From: a virus
IMG/VR virus record: IMGVR_UViG_3300005253_000112
Span: 1 to 55,059 of that record
Reading direction: 5' to 3' (one strand)
DNA length: 55,059 nucleotides
In this document: positions 46,124 to 54,845 of the stretch, piece after piece
How positions within the stretch are numbered: the stretch's first letter is position 1
How the letters are laid out: each line of letters begins with the position of its first letter
Program-made: the position numbers and the translations under genes
The notes under the pieces: generated by a model
Told to the model about the DNA's origin: nothing
The model's database searches: none
The model's input: the letters and a program-made list of their open reading frames with translations, nothing else

Positions 46124-47518
46124 TTACGCCCGGGTCTCCACCGCGATAAAGCTGGACTGGGTGGACCCCGTGCCCTTGAACGGCGTCACCGGGCTGTTCT
46201 CCCACGTCTGGCCGTCGATTCGGAAAATGAACCGCAGGGCCATCTGGTCGGTCAAGAACTGAACATGCATCGACACATCTTGACGGATCGCACCCTTGGT
46301 GATCGTCACGTACTGCGACAAGTCAGTGAGAGTGATGTCGCCAACCGTGCCTAGACCCGCGTTGAACTCGGTGGCGACCAGCGGCCGGCCGTAGATCGTG
46401 GCAAATGGTGCGCCGGCAATACCGGTCGGTGGGCTGAAGACAAGCTGCCCGGCCGTGCCAGTGTCGCGAGCCAGAGCAGCAAGTTGCGGCCACGCATTCT
46501 GGTTATACATCCAGACCGAATTAGCCTGCGATCGAGCAGCCAGGCGAGCCCACATGTTGTCGAGGTTCTCGGAAACGATCGTCGCGGCCACCTGGCCTGC
46601 TTCTTTTGTCACCCTGACCAAGGCGTCTGATTGTAAGAATCCCTGAGGCCGGCCAGCCCCCGTGCCGTTGACGATCGCATCGCCGAGCAAGAACTCAAAT
46701 TCCTCGGCAGCCTTCTGACTGACCCACTGTTCCAGGGCCGAGCCGCCGTCGTCGATCAACTCCTGGGTCAGGTAGACCAGGACCGCAGCCTTCTTCAGCG
46801 TCAGGGTCAGCCGGCCGAGTGTTGGGGCTGACTTAGTGGCCGTGGCCCCCTCGTCAAGCCAGTAGCCGCGGATGCCGCCGGCGCGTGATCCGTCTGCGCG
46901 GCTCGACTCGTTGTTGCGCGGAAACGAAAGGGTATTACCTTGGACTGGAAACTGGTTTGTCCGGCTGATCAAGTCGTTGCCCCAAACGCGGTCAAAGATA
47001 TTTTGCGAGAACTCAGGCAGGACCATGAACCCGCCGTCGCCGCCGATACCCTCGGACATACCCTCGACGGCGAGCATGTGTTGCTGATGAAAGCCCTGCG
47101 GATCCCGGATCTGCTGCTGGAGGCAACTGCCGAAGTTGTCCCAGTTCAGATAAGGCTTGTAGTTGGGCGGGCATCGAAACGGCTTGTCGCCCTTGTCCTC
47201 CCCAAGCCATTGGCTGTACGTGTCCTTGCCGCCATGTCGGCCCGGCGCATCGGGCATCAGCTTATCCGCTTGCGTTTGCCGTTCCGGGATCGTGGCCATC
47301 TGCTTTTGCAAGGCCTGGTGTTGGGTCCGGCGAGCGTCGCCAGCCTTCGCCGCATCCAGTTCAGTGGTCAGCCGCTCGAACTCTTCGGACAACTTGCCAT
47401 ACTCAGCCGTTTGTTCCGTAGTCAACGGGCTCTCGGCTGTGTCCTGCTTGCCAATCTCTTGCATCTCGTCCCATATCGGAACACGTTGCGCGGTTAGCTC
47501 TGCGAGAGTGAGTGGCAT
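46124..47518 (-). CDS. HK97-fold major capsid protein with scaffold domain (464 aa)
   Basis: Residues 1-110 are a helical delta/scaffold domain (LTAQRVPIWDEMQEIGK, EFERLTTELDAAKAG). The capsid core has MSEGIGGDGGFMVLPEFSQ, an A-domain NTLSFPRNNESSRAD, and LTLKKAAVLVYLTQELIDD, typical of HK97-like capsids with an N-arm. The protease encoded upstream should cut the delta domain. The protein has a 250-base leader with three dyads. Confidence 0.92.
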   Translation of the reverse strand: MPLTLAELTAQRVPIWDEMQEIGKQDTAESPLTTEQTAEYGKLSEEFERLTTELDAAKAGDARRTQHQALQKQMATIPERQTQADKLMPDAPGRHGGKDTYSQWLGEDKGDKPFRCPPNYKPYLNWDNFGSCLQQQIRDPQGFHQQHMLAVEGMSEGIGGDGGFMVLPEFSQNIFDRVWGNDLISRTNQFPVQGNTLSFPRNNESSRADGSRAGGIRGYWLDEGATATKSAPTLGRLTLTLKKAAVLVYLTQELIDDGGSALEQWVSQKAAEEFEFLLGDAIVNGTGAGRPQGFLQSDALVRVTKEAGQVAATIVSENLDNMWARLAARSQANSVWMYNQNAWPQLAALARDTGTAGQLVFSPPTGIAGAPFATIYGRPLVATEFNAGLGTVGDITLTDLSQYVTITKGAIRQDVSMHVQFLTDQMALRFIFRIDGQTWENSPVTPFKGTGSTQSSFIAVETRA

Positions 47519-47769
47519 GGTCTTGCTCCTTTATTTGGAGTCGGTGACACGCCTTGCTAGAAAACGCTCCTACGGTGGGATGCCACCGACAAATCGTATG
47601 ATTGATTCGTCGAGTAGCTACTCACCGAACTCAGCGTTGAGTAGATCTACTGATCCGCGTCCGCCTCCAGTTGACTCAGCAACAGGACGACGGCCACGGC
47701 AGTTGATTTTGTAGATTGCAATTGAATCCTAGCGAGTTGTTGCCAGGGATGCAAATGCAAGGTGTGGTA
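47519..47769 (-). promoter_or_regulatory. Leader of the capsid gene with clustered dyads
   Basis: The 250 bases carry four inverted repeats: CGGTGG-GATG-CCACCG (47573-47588), GAGTAGCTACTC (47612-47623), ACTCA-GCGT-TGAGT (47629-47642) and AGTAGATCTACT (47640-47651); GTGGTATCATACCAC lies at the far edge (about 47764). No convincing sigma70 box. It may bind a regulator or fold to raise capsid translation. Confidence 0.5.
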
Positions 47770-47976
47770 TCATACCACGAAACGAGAACCGCGAGGTGCG
47801 CGGGTATGGACGCGGCCAGTGGGCACGACTTGGATATCCGCCCACTTGCAACACGGGCATCGCAAGTAACGGTGGTAGAACTGCCGGCAGCCGGACAGCC
47901 GAGACGAGCGGACGAATATCTGGCCGCCGCAGCCGTTTGGGCACGGATCGCCGCTTGCAACCGCTTTGTGATTCAT
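47770..47976 (-). CDS. Zinc-ribbon protein (68 aa)
   Basis: Starts at an ATGA overlap with the protease stop. CPNGCGGQI and CPCCKW are the knuckles; a basic front and tail surround them. It is in the head block but has no obvious structural role. Confidence 0.65.
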   Translation of the reverse strand: MNHKAVASGDPCPNGCGGQIFVRSSRLSGCRQFYHRYLRCPCCKWADIQVVPTGRVHTRAPRGSRFVV

Positions 47977-49394
47977 TCTTCCATTTCCATTCGTCGCCGC
48001 TTGTGAGCGACGTCGCGGGCTATGCGGGCCTGGCTTGCAATGACGCTTTCGCCAGGCAACGATGATCCGCCATCTATGCGGGCTGATACTGACTGTAGAT
48101 GGATGGGACCGTCGATCTGACCTTGGTCAACTATCTCCATGCCGCAACCTTTTGTGGTGGCTGCCGGTTCAAGCATTCTGTATGCCACCGCCAGGCTTTC
48201 TCTCAACTCGTCACGTTCGGCGCGTAGCTCTGCTGGCCCGACGACGATGCTGCCCAACTCGTTCACCACCTCTTCAAGCACGGTTCGCAAAACGGGAACG
48301 AACTCTGTCTCCCCGGTGTCGCCTCGCTCCATGTCGCGCACAGCCTCTCGGCATTGGTGAAGCTGGCTTCGGTCGCGTTCGATCGCAGCATCCGTTACTC
48401 CTCTGGCCTCCACGAGGTCCAGCTTCAGTTTGTCGCGCTCGGCTTGCACTTCGCAGACGTCAGACTGCAGCGTCAAGATCAGGTCGCTAAAGATGGCTGC
48501 CTCTTTGACTTTGAGTCGCGACTCTATCGCTATAGCGATAGCCGGGGCCAACAGCGACTTGCCGTGCTTGCGACCGAGCGTTCCCGTTTGTCTGTCCGGG
48601 ACCGCCTTCTCCCCGAACTGCCGGTCCAACCGCTTTCGCAAATACTCGGCACAGCGGGCCTCGATAACCGCTCGCGGCTGGTCGGCAAACAGCTTATCCA
48701 ACATCTCGCCCGCCTGCCATGCAACACCGTTCGGCAACCCCTCGACGCTCAACTCGGACCCCAGCAGCCCGTCGACAGCGTCGCCCTCCCATACGATGTC
48801 GCTGGCGTGCACTGCGGTCGGGTGCCACAGCGGGGGCAACGGTTCGCCCGTCGTCTCGTCCAGCAACAACTCGCCAGACTTTCGGTCGCGCCGCAACTCC
48901 TCATCAACCTGGAGCACCAGGCTGCTGCTGATCGCATCGGAATCCTCTTCGGTCCTGGATAACACGTAGCTGCCGATATCGCCGCTCGGCGTGTCGAACG
49001 AACTCTCCGCCAAGTGCAGGTCACCCCGAACGATAGAAATCTCGGTGCCGTCTTTATCCATCGTATCCATCCGGACCTTCTTGATCCGGCCAAGATGCTT
49101 GCCCACGCCGTCGTCAGATGCGTTCGGGTGTGCGAGTCGAGACTTCAGTCCCTTCGGTTCAGCCTTGGCGAGACGGACAATCTCGCGCAAGTCCTTCTTG
49201 CCGAACTCGCCGCGGCCTGCTGATTTGAGCGGCCCTTCCTGCGCGAGGACCATGCCGTTGATGATCTTATTATCCCGGTCAACACCGATCGGCTTGACCC
49301 GGTCCGCGGTCGACGGCTGCGCCCTCAACCACTCGGGGTTGACTGGCATTTGGCGAACGGGTTTGGTTTGTGACTCGGTTGCTGTGGTGGACAT
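47973..49394 (-). CDS. Prohead maturation protease / core protein (473 aa)
   Basis: The first 230 residues match prohead-protease-like proteins: NGMVLAQEGPLKSAGRGEF, KGLKSRLAHPNASDDGVGKHLGRI, then RGDLHLAESSFDTPSGDIGSYVLS. The C-terminal half is helical (LILTLQSDVCEVQAERDKLKLDL) and may be scaffold. The catalytic dyad or triad is not assigned. It sits between portal and capsid genes. Confidence 0.75.
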   Translation of the reverse strand: MSTTATESQTKPVRQMPVNPEWLRAQPSTADRVKPIGVDRDNKIINGMVLAQEGPLKSAGRGEFGKKDLREIVRLAKAEPKGLKSRLAHPNASDDGVGKHLGRIKKVRMDTMDKDGTEISIVRGDLHLAESSFDTPSGDIGSYVLSRTEEDSDAISSSLVLQVDEELRRDRKSGELLLDETTGEPLPPLWHPTAVHASDIVWEGDAVDGLLGSELSVEGLPNGVAWQAGEMLDKLFADQPRAVIEARCAEYLRKRLDRQFGEKAVPDRQTGTLGRKHGKSLLAPAIAIAIESRLKVKEAAIFSDLILTLQSDVCEVQAERDKLKLDLVEARGVTDAAIERDRSQLHQCREAVRDMERGDTGETEFVPVLRTVLEEVVNELGSIVVGPAELRAERDELRESLAVAYRMLEPAATTKGCGMEIVDQGQIDGPIHLQSVSARIDGGSSLPGESVIASQARIARDVAHKRRRMEMEE

Positions 49395-49457
49395 GGCTAA
49401 TCCCCTTCTGGGTTTTGGTTGTCATCGACTTGGCTTCTTTGGTGGCGGCGATTGTAT

Positions 49458-51299
49458 CTATCCTGTCATCACCTCGTGGCCCAAGTGGCTTCGTTCATTC
49501 ACCCACACCTTGGCGTCGGCTTCGCTTCGCTCGGTCGGCCACGTATCGACACACGCTGCAACGGCCGCGGGAAACTCATCTTTATTTACTGTGTCGTAGA
49601 GTCCCGACAGTTGCCGGCGCGATTCGGCTACGTGGCTTGTGACCAAGTCGTTTACCGCCGATGCAATCAGTTGGTCGGCAACGCTGGGGCGTATCGGATT
49701 CGGATCCACGTTGAAGTCATCGTCGCCAAGTATTACATTCGCCTGTAGCACCTTGCTGAGTACCGGCCGTAAAGCATCGACAGCCAGTCGCTCGTGTCTG
49801 CCGTAATACGTTTCCATCCAGGCGAGCCACTCCGTTGGCTTTCGGCTGGCCCGCTTCGCCGCATTGGCTTCGTTCGTCAACAGCCGCTTCAACACGTCGG
49901 CCACCCAGCCCTCGCATAAGTCTCGCTTCTGCTGCGCGTCGTTTGCTTCTTTCATGCACCACTCGCCGAAATTGTCTGTCAGGGTCCTGGGCGGTTTGGA
50001 CGGCGATTGCTGCTCTCGCTGCGGCGATTGGCCGCTGCCTTTACTAAAGTCTATCTCGTCAAGCCTGTCAAGCGGAACCATGTTCATTGCTACGAACCGC
50101 GTGTCGCCGTCTGGTCCAATCCCGTTCAGGTTTTCAAGCCCGCGAATCTCGTTGGCCGACAGCACGCCGATCCGCCACAGCTCAGTGTAGAACTTCGACC
50201 GGGCTGCGGAGTCGGATTGCAACAGCGTCAGCAACAAGTGCTCGGCAAAGAATCCGTCCGCCTGCTCTTGGACGGTCAGCAGTTGCCGCCACGTCTCAGT
50301 TTCCCACCGCACAAGCCACGGCATCAAGGCATCAATAAACTCCAAAGCCAATTGCTCGATATTCGAGAACGTCGCTCGCGTCAAGTCTGCCAGCTTGTGC
50401 GGCGGCAACCCATACCATCGGGCAATCTCTGAGATGTTGTGTTGTCGCGTGCCGAGAAACTGTGCATCTTCCGGCGGGATGGCGATCGCGTTATAGGTCG
50501 TGCCCTCTTCGAGGATCGCAACCCGATTGCCCTTGTCCGGGCCACCGCCATGCAGAGTCTTCCAGTCTTCGCGCATTCGCTTCGCCGCCGGCTCCGACAG
50601 CTTCTTGGGCGTGGTTAGTATCCCCGACGTCCGACCGTCATTGCCAAACAGCGTTGCGCCATATCGTTCAGTAGCCAAGCCCATGCCAATCGATTCGCGG
50701 GCCTGTCCAATGACACCCTTGCCGATCACCCCCTGCTCGCTCATCGAGCCAACGACATTGAACATGTCCTCACTCAATAGTTCCACGTCGTTGCCGCTAG
50801 GATGATCGATGCGGAATCTCAGTATCCCGTCGTTGTTCCGGATAAATGGCGTCACCCGGTTCGCGTGAACCGGCCATAGCCGCATGGTCCGGCCCCGCTC
50901 GTCTCGGATGATCTCGCTGTACGTGTTGCCGGCGTTGACGAGTTGCGGTGTTGCCATCGACCGCCACGTCATCGACGTCATGTGCGGATTGGGGGCTTTT
51001 GCCAGCACGTTAAATAATGGGTGTTCGGTAGCAAGCCGCTTTGTCTTATCCGGACCCGGGTTGCGTTGGTACAGCAATAGCGGTAGTCGCGCCGTTGTGT
51101 CTGCGATCAGCCGCGTCGCAGCCCACACCGCCGAGTAGTTCAACGCCGAGTCGTTATCAACCGTAACACCGGACCGCGTAGGACCCGAGAAGCCCGGCAA
51201 CGAACTATCGCCGGCTGTCTGAAACGAATGCAAGAAGTCTGCAAACGCCGTCAACGAGCGACGTGTGCCAAGCCGAAGATAACCGAGTATATTCATCAT
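49458..51299 (-). CDS. Portal protein, HK97 family (613 aa)
   Basis: Residues 20-410 are the portal: LNYSAVWAATRLIADTTARLPLLLYQR, PNPHMTSMTWRSMA, GILTTPKKLSEPAAKRMREDW, VAILEEGTTYN, ISEIARWYGLPPHKLADL. The last 200 residues are a helical extension (DNFGEWCMKEANDAQQKRDLCEGW) beyond the usual portal length, perhaps for head interaction or DNA binding. The start overlaps the terminase stop by four bases. Confidence 0.93.
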   Translation of the reverse strand: MMNILGYLRLGTRRSLTAFADFLHSFQTAGDSSLPGFSGPTRSGVTVDNDSALNYSAVWAATRLIADTTARLPLLLYQRNPGPDKTKRLATEHPLFNVLAKAPNPHMTSMTWRSMATPQLVNAGNTYSEIIRDERGRTMRLWPVHANRVTPFIRNNDGILRFRIDHPSGNDVELLSEDMFNVVGSMSEQGVIGKGVIGQARESIGMGLATERYGATLFGNDGRTSGILTTPKKLSEPAAKRMREDWKTLHGGGPDKGNRVAILEEGTTYNAIAIPPEDAQFLGTRQHNISEIARWYGLPPHKLADLTRATFSNIEQLALEFIDALMPWLVRWETETWRQLLTVQEQADGFFAEHLLLTLLQSDSAARSKFYTELWRIGVLSANEIRGLENLNGIGPDGDTRFVAMNMVPLDRLDEIDFSKGSGQSPQREQQSPSKPPRTLTDNFGEWCMKEANDAQQKRDLCEGWVADVLKRLLTNEANAAKRASRKPTEWLAWMETYYGRHERLAVDALRPVLSKVLQANVILGDDDFNVDPNPIRPSVADQLIASAVNDLVTSHVAESRRQLSGLYDTVNKDEFPAAVAACVDTWPTERSEADAKVWVNERSHLGHEVMTG

Positions 51300-52972
51300 A
51301 GGATTGTCAATCCTCGTTCTTCGTAAATCGAATCGTATTCGGGGGCGGCGACCAGTGTTCGACCGACGGCCATGATCGTCGCAACAATCCCGTCAATCTT
51401 TTCGATGCTGGATTTCTTGGACGGCCTCACGTTGCCCGCGGCATCCATGTCGGCCGATACGTTCGACGCCATCCACCGCAAGACCGGGTTGCCATAATGC
51501 TTTAACTTGCCCTCAACGACCAGCCGCTCAAATTCCTTGCTCGGACCCGTCATATCCCTGAAGCCTTGGCCAACCACCACGGTTTCGAAGCCGTCTTGCC
51601 CGAGCTGGTTGATTAGTTGTATCGCGTTCCACCTGTCGGCCCCTATCTCTCGGATGTTGAACCGTTTATGCAACTCGTTTATGTCGCGACGGATTACGTC
51701 GTAATCGATCGTAGCTCCATCGGTCATCGTCAAAAAACCCTGGCGCGCCCAAACGGTGTAGTCAACACGGTCACGCCGCTCTCGCTCCCGAGCCTTGTCT
51801 GCCGGGATGTAGAAGTAAGGCAATAGGCTGATTGCCCCATCCTCTTCCGGGAAGGCCAGGACAAGGGCGGCAACGTCGATCGTGCTGGCAAGGTCCAGGC
51901 CGGCGTAACATTCGCGACCCTCTAGCCGCTGTTCGATCTCTGCCGCCGGCGTCGGCTCGGCCAGTCCGTAACACGCGTCCCATTTCTCCATCGATAGCCA
52001 GCGGGTTTCTTGTTGGGTCCATTGATTCAAACTAAGCTGCCGAAAGCTGTTTTCTTTACCCGGCGTCTCGATAGCTTTCTTGCAATGTTCGGTCAAGTAT
52101 TCAAGCGACGGGCTCAAGCCCATATTCGGATTCGCCTTCGCCCACACCTTCGGATCCGTCCAGTCTGCGTCGACGTCGGCGAAGTATAGCACAGGCAGAA
52201 ACGACGGGTCCTTTGTGATCCCGTCTCGCACCTTCACCGCGTAGTCGTGTTGCTCCCAGCAAATGGAGTTGCGGTCGTAACCAGCCGTGGTGATAACCAC
52301 GGTTACCGGCTGTTCCCGAGCACCTTGCCCAGTCTGCAATGAGTCCCATAGCTCCCGATGTTTCTGCACGAACAGTTCATCGAACACGATCGCGCTCGGT
52401 GACGTACCGTAGAGCGATCCGGCCTCGGCCGGTACGGCCGTCTGCACGCTATCGCTTTCGGCATGAATGATCCGTCGCGTCGAGTCGATTATGGTGCAAC
52501 GCTGCGACAACCATTTGTTTCGCCGAACCATGCTTGCGCCCATCCGGTGAACGATGCTGGCCTGCTCGCGTGTGCTCGCCGCGCAGTAGACCTCGCCGCC
52601 TTGTTCACCGTCTGCGATCAACAGATATAACGCGATGGCGGCTGCCAATAACGACTTGCCGTTCTTACGCGGAATCTCGATGTAGGCCATGCGGTAACGC
52701 CGCGTCCCGTTCTCTCGCTTCCAGCCGAACAGGGTGCGAACAATCGCATCTTGCCACGGCTCCAACAGGAACGGTTGGCCTGCCCAGCGGCCCTTGACGT
52801 GAGTACAGAAGCTCTCGATGAACTCTACAGCGTGGTTCGCTGCGCCCTCGCTGTACCACAGTCCCGACTCGAATAGGTGCTTGCCCTTCCCTTCGCGCAC
52901 TAACTTGCCCGCGGCTGCCAGCGGGCTGTAGCCTACTAGGTCTGTCGGGATGTTGTGGGTTGGGGCTATCAT
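51296..52972 (-). CDS. terL: Terminase large subunit (558 aa)
   Basis: Walker A IEIPRKNGKSLLAAA near residue 98; Walker B IVFDELFVQ near 190; C-terminal nuclease motif GLDLASTIDVAALVLAF. It pumps DNA into proheads and cuts the concatemer. The start MIAPTHNIPTDLV overlaps an upstream ORF. Confidence 0.95.
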   Translation of the reverse strand: MIAPTHNIPTDLVGYSPLAAAGKLVREGKGKHLFESGLWYSEGAANHAVEFIESFCTHVKGRWAGQPFLLEPWQDAIVRTLFGWKRENGTRRYRMAYIEIPRKNGKSLLAAAIALYLLIADGEQGGEVYCAASTREQASIVHRMGASMVRRNKWLSQRCTIIDSTRRIIHAESDSVQTAVPAEAGSLYGTSPSAIVFDELFVQKHRELWDSLQTGQGAREQPVTVVITTAGYDRNSICWEQHDYAVKVRDGITKDPSFLPVLYFADVDADWTDPKVWAKANPNMGLSPSLEYLTEHCKKAIETPGKENSFRQLSLNQWTQQETRWLSMEKWDACYGLAEPTPAAEIEQRLEGRECYAGLDLASTIDVAALVLAFPEEDGAISLLPYFYIPADKARERERRDRVDYTVWARQGFLTMTDGATIDYDVIRRDINELHKRFNIREIGADRWNAIQLINQLGQDGFETVVVGQGFRDMTGPSKEFERLVVEGKLKHYGNPVLRWMASNVSADMDAAGNVRPSKKSSIEKIDGIVATIMAVGRTLVAAPEYDSIYEERGLTIL

Positions 52973-53346
52973 TCGTTAAGTGGGCCGCGTCTAGTTCTGT
53001 ATTGTCCACACGCTTGTCCGATAGACTCTCGCACCGGGAACCGCCACGCATCTGGGTGGCGGCAATCTCCCGTTGGGTGACCAAACTCCGGCCCCGCTGG
53101 TCGACCGACAAACTGTGGCGGCATGGCCTCGCACGTGCCCCACTTCTCCTGCCCACCGTCCCGCCTGAAGCAGCCGCTGCGCATCCCGTGCCGAGTTTGA
53201 ATCGCCACACAAAGCCGCGGGCTCCCCGTCGCGGCGTCGCCACGTATAAGGGCCGCAAGCGACGACGGACACCCCGCCCTGCATCCTGCACCGCGTATCA
53301 GAAATCCGTTTCGCATCACGCACACTCGCGGGCCGTGCGCCGCCAT
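52969..53346 (-). CDS. Uncertain ORF between TerS and TerL (125 aa)
   Basis: Two frames compete. 52969-53346 (MAAHGPRVCVMRNG) contains 9 cysteines and ends GDCRHPDAWRFPVRESIGQACG, the more protein-like tail. 52991-53362 has the better ribosome site (GGGAGGATGTAGG) and overlaps the TerS stop. A frameshift joining the second start to the first frame is possible. It could be an HNH-type zinc protein, but no HNH residues are clear. Confidence 0.4.
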   Translation of the reverse strand: MAAHGPRVCVMRNGFLIRGAGCRAGCPSSLAALIRGDAATGSPRLCVAIQTRHGMRSGCFRRDGGQEKWGTCEAMPPQFVGRPAGPEFGHPTGDCRHPDAWRFPVRESIGQACGQYRTRRGPLNE

Positions 53347-53358
53347 TGAGGTAGTTCA

Positions 53359-53862
53359 TCATCCTACATCCTCCCGATAAGGTCGCAGTTGCATTTCCTC
53401 CCGAGACTCTTTGTCATCCGGCCCAGTCGTCATCAACCGCGTCCGGGCCGTCGGGTTCAAGCCAAGCTCAGTCAGGCTATCTCGTAGCGCCTTTATATTG
53501 TGTTTGTGGGCTACGGCCATCGGCGACCTTACCCACTCGGCCCGTTCCTTCGGTGTTGCCTGGATGTCTCCGATGATCTCCTGCGACAAACTCGCCGTCA
53601 TCCACTGCGCTGTACGCTCCCATTGCACGTACGAGTAGGCCGCGACCTGTAGCGCCACGCCGTCGGCCAGTGTCATCACGCCCATGCCGTCGAGCAGCCC
53701 GCCCAGCATTTGGTAGACTTCGACAACCCGGGGCGACATACTCTTCGGCGGTTCCGGCAGCCCACGCTCCGGTTCCGGCTCGCGCACATTCAGCGGTCGC
53801 TTGCCTGGGTTGCCCGCCAGCTTCTTCTGCCGTGCCGACTGTGGTTTGCGTCCTCTGGTCAT
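53359..53862 (-). CDS. terS: Terminase small subunit, P27 family (167 aa)
   Basis: Starts MTRGRKPQSARQKKLAGNPGKRPL, typical of P27-type terminase small subunits. Then PEPERGLPEPPKSMSPRVVEVYQMLGGLL and WRSP-like PMAVAHKHNIKALRDSLTELGLNPTARTRL. It selects pac/cos DNA for TerL. Confidence 0.9.
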   Translation of the reverse strand: MTRGRKPQSARQKKLAGNPGKRPLNVREPEPERGLPEPPKSMSPRVVEVYQMLGGLLDGMGVMTLADGVALQVAAYSYVQWERTAQWMTASLSQEIIGDIQATPKERAEWVRSPMAVAHKHNIKALRDSLTELGLNPTARTRLMTTGPDDKESREEMQLRPYREDVG

Positions 53863-53870
53863 CGTCTCGC

Positions 53871-54428
53871 CTATGCACTCCGGCCAAAGAACACCAGGTC
53901 GTACGTGATGTCCCCGCCCGATGCCAACACCTGGAATATGTGGTTGGTGGTGTTCGCTACGGCGTAAGCTGGATCGTCCGGGGCGAAGATAGAATAGATT
54001 CCGCCCGGGTGGATGATTTGGATATCGGTGCTCAGCTTTCCGCCGAAGGGTCCAGTCCAGGCCGTTGAATCGCCCTGGCCGCCGATAACCATGTTGCCTG
54101 CCGACGTCGACTGATTGTGGGCAAGCACAGCCACTACCTCGGTAAAACCCGCGGCGTTGCCGAGCATGTCGAAGTTCGTTGCCGTACCGTCAAACGTCGA
54201 CCCGTCAAACAGATTGTAATCGTCGGTAGCTGCGCTGGTCAGTGCCTTGTCGCGGTTCTGCAACTCTAAATCGAGCTTGTTTGCGGTGGTCCCGCTTGTC
54301 AATGGGGTTACCGGCTCCCAGTCGAGTCCGATCGGCGCGGGGACAAGCACATTCGCATCGTCCAGGTTGTGGAACAACTCGGCGGTCATACGGAGCGCGA
54401 AGTTGAAACGTCGTAAAGCAGAAGCCAT
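53871..54428 (-). CDS. Virion-type protein, first gene of late block (185 aa)
   Basis: Starts MASALRRFNFALRMTAELFHNLDDANV; beta-rich with VVAVLAHNQSTSAGNMVIGGQ and ITYDLVFFGRSA. It is directly downstream of pseudoknot-terminator RNA copy B2. Structural role inferred from location and composition. Confidence 0.6.
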   Translation of the reverse strand: MASALRRFNFALRMTAELFHNLDDANVLVPAPIGLDWEPVTPLTSGTTANKLDLELQNRDKALTSAATDDYNLFDGSTFDGTATNFDMLGNAAGFTEVVAVLAHNQSTSAGNMVIGGQGDSTAWTGPFGGKLSTDIQIIHPGGIYSIFAPDDPAYAVANTTNHIFQVLASGGDITYDLVFFGRSA

Positions 54429-54457
54429 TTGATTTCTCCTATTCGTTATAGCGCAAT

Positions 54458-54492
54458 AAAAAAGGGCCGACGCGGTTGTCCCGCGCGGCCCT
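54458..54492 (-). terminator. Rho-independent terminator, copy 2
   Basis: AGGGCCGCGCGG pairs with CCGCGTCGGCCCT with one bulge, followed by UUUUUU on the minus strand. It ends the transcript of the small upstream genes unless antiterminated. The rest of 54551-54593 has no gene. Confidence 0.85.
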
Positions 54493-54550
54493 AAAGTGCC
54501 ACGTAGTCTTTAGCCTACTCGCCGGGGTACTACGCCGACGTCAGCGTTCT
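54458..54550 (-). ncRNA. Structured leader RNA B2: pseudoknot plus intrinsic terminator
   Basis: Minus strand: GUAG (54515-54518) with CUAC (54503-54506); CUAAAG (54508-54513) with CUUUAG (54491-54496). Terminator stem 54463-54492 followed by a U run. Compared with B1 the pseudoknot helix CUCAAC/GUUGAG becomes CUAAAG/CUUUAG, two compensatory pair changes. Confidence 0.7.
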
Positions 54551-54593
54551 AGTTGTCAGCGACGCGGGATATTCCGCGCCGACCCATGAGGGG

Positions 54594-54845
54594 TTAGGTT
54601 TCTCCTTTGAGGATCACGCGCCACGAACACGTATCATTCCTCCCGCTCCGCTTCATCGCCTCGTCGAACGTCGTGGGCGTCTCGCTGCCAAGACCGTCGT
54701 TTTCGACTTTTCCGTAAACGTGACACACAAACCAGGTTCTTGGCTTGAGCTTGTGCGGCGGCTCACTCGTCGCCACGGCCTTCGACCCGAACAGCAGGGC
54801 CAGCGGCGCGGCGATGATTCGTTTTAGTAGGCTACGCCTGTTCAT
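54594..54845 (-). CDS. Secreted protein with twin-arginine-like signal (83 aa)
   Basis: GAGGAG precedes MNRRSLLKRIIAAPLALLFG, an RR-x-L-L-like signal typical of Tat substrates, ending SKAVA. The mature part (RTWFVCHVYGKVENDG, TTFDEAMKRSGRND) is a small domain of unknown role. Tat-exported phage proteins are uncommon. Confidence 0.6.
   Translation of the reverse strand: MNRRSLLKRIIAAPLALLFGSKAVATSEPPHKLKPRTWFVCHVYGKVENDGLGSETPTTFDEAMKRSGRNDTCSWRVILKGET

Noticed and set aside
52665-53291. 208-codon minus-strand ORF beside TerL
   Set aside because: Its 3' part overlaps the TerL N-terminus, which has clear terminase motifs; no ribosome site.
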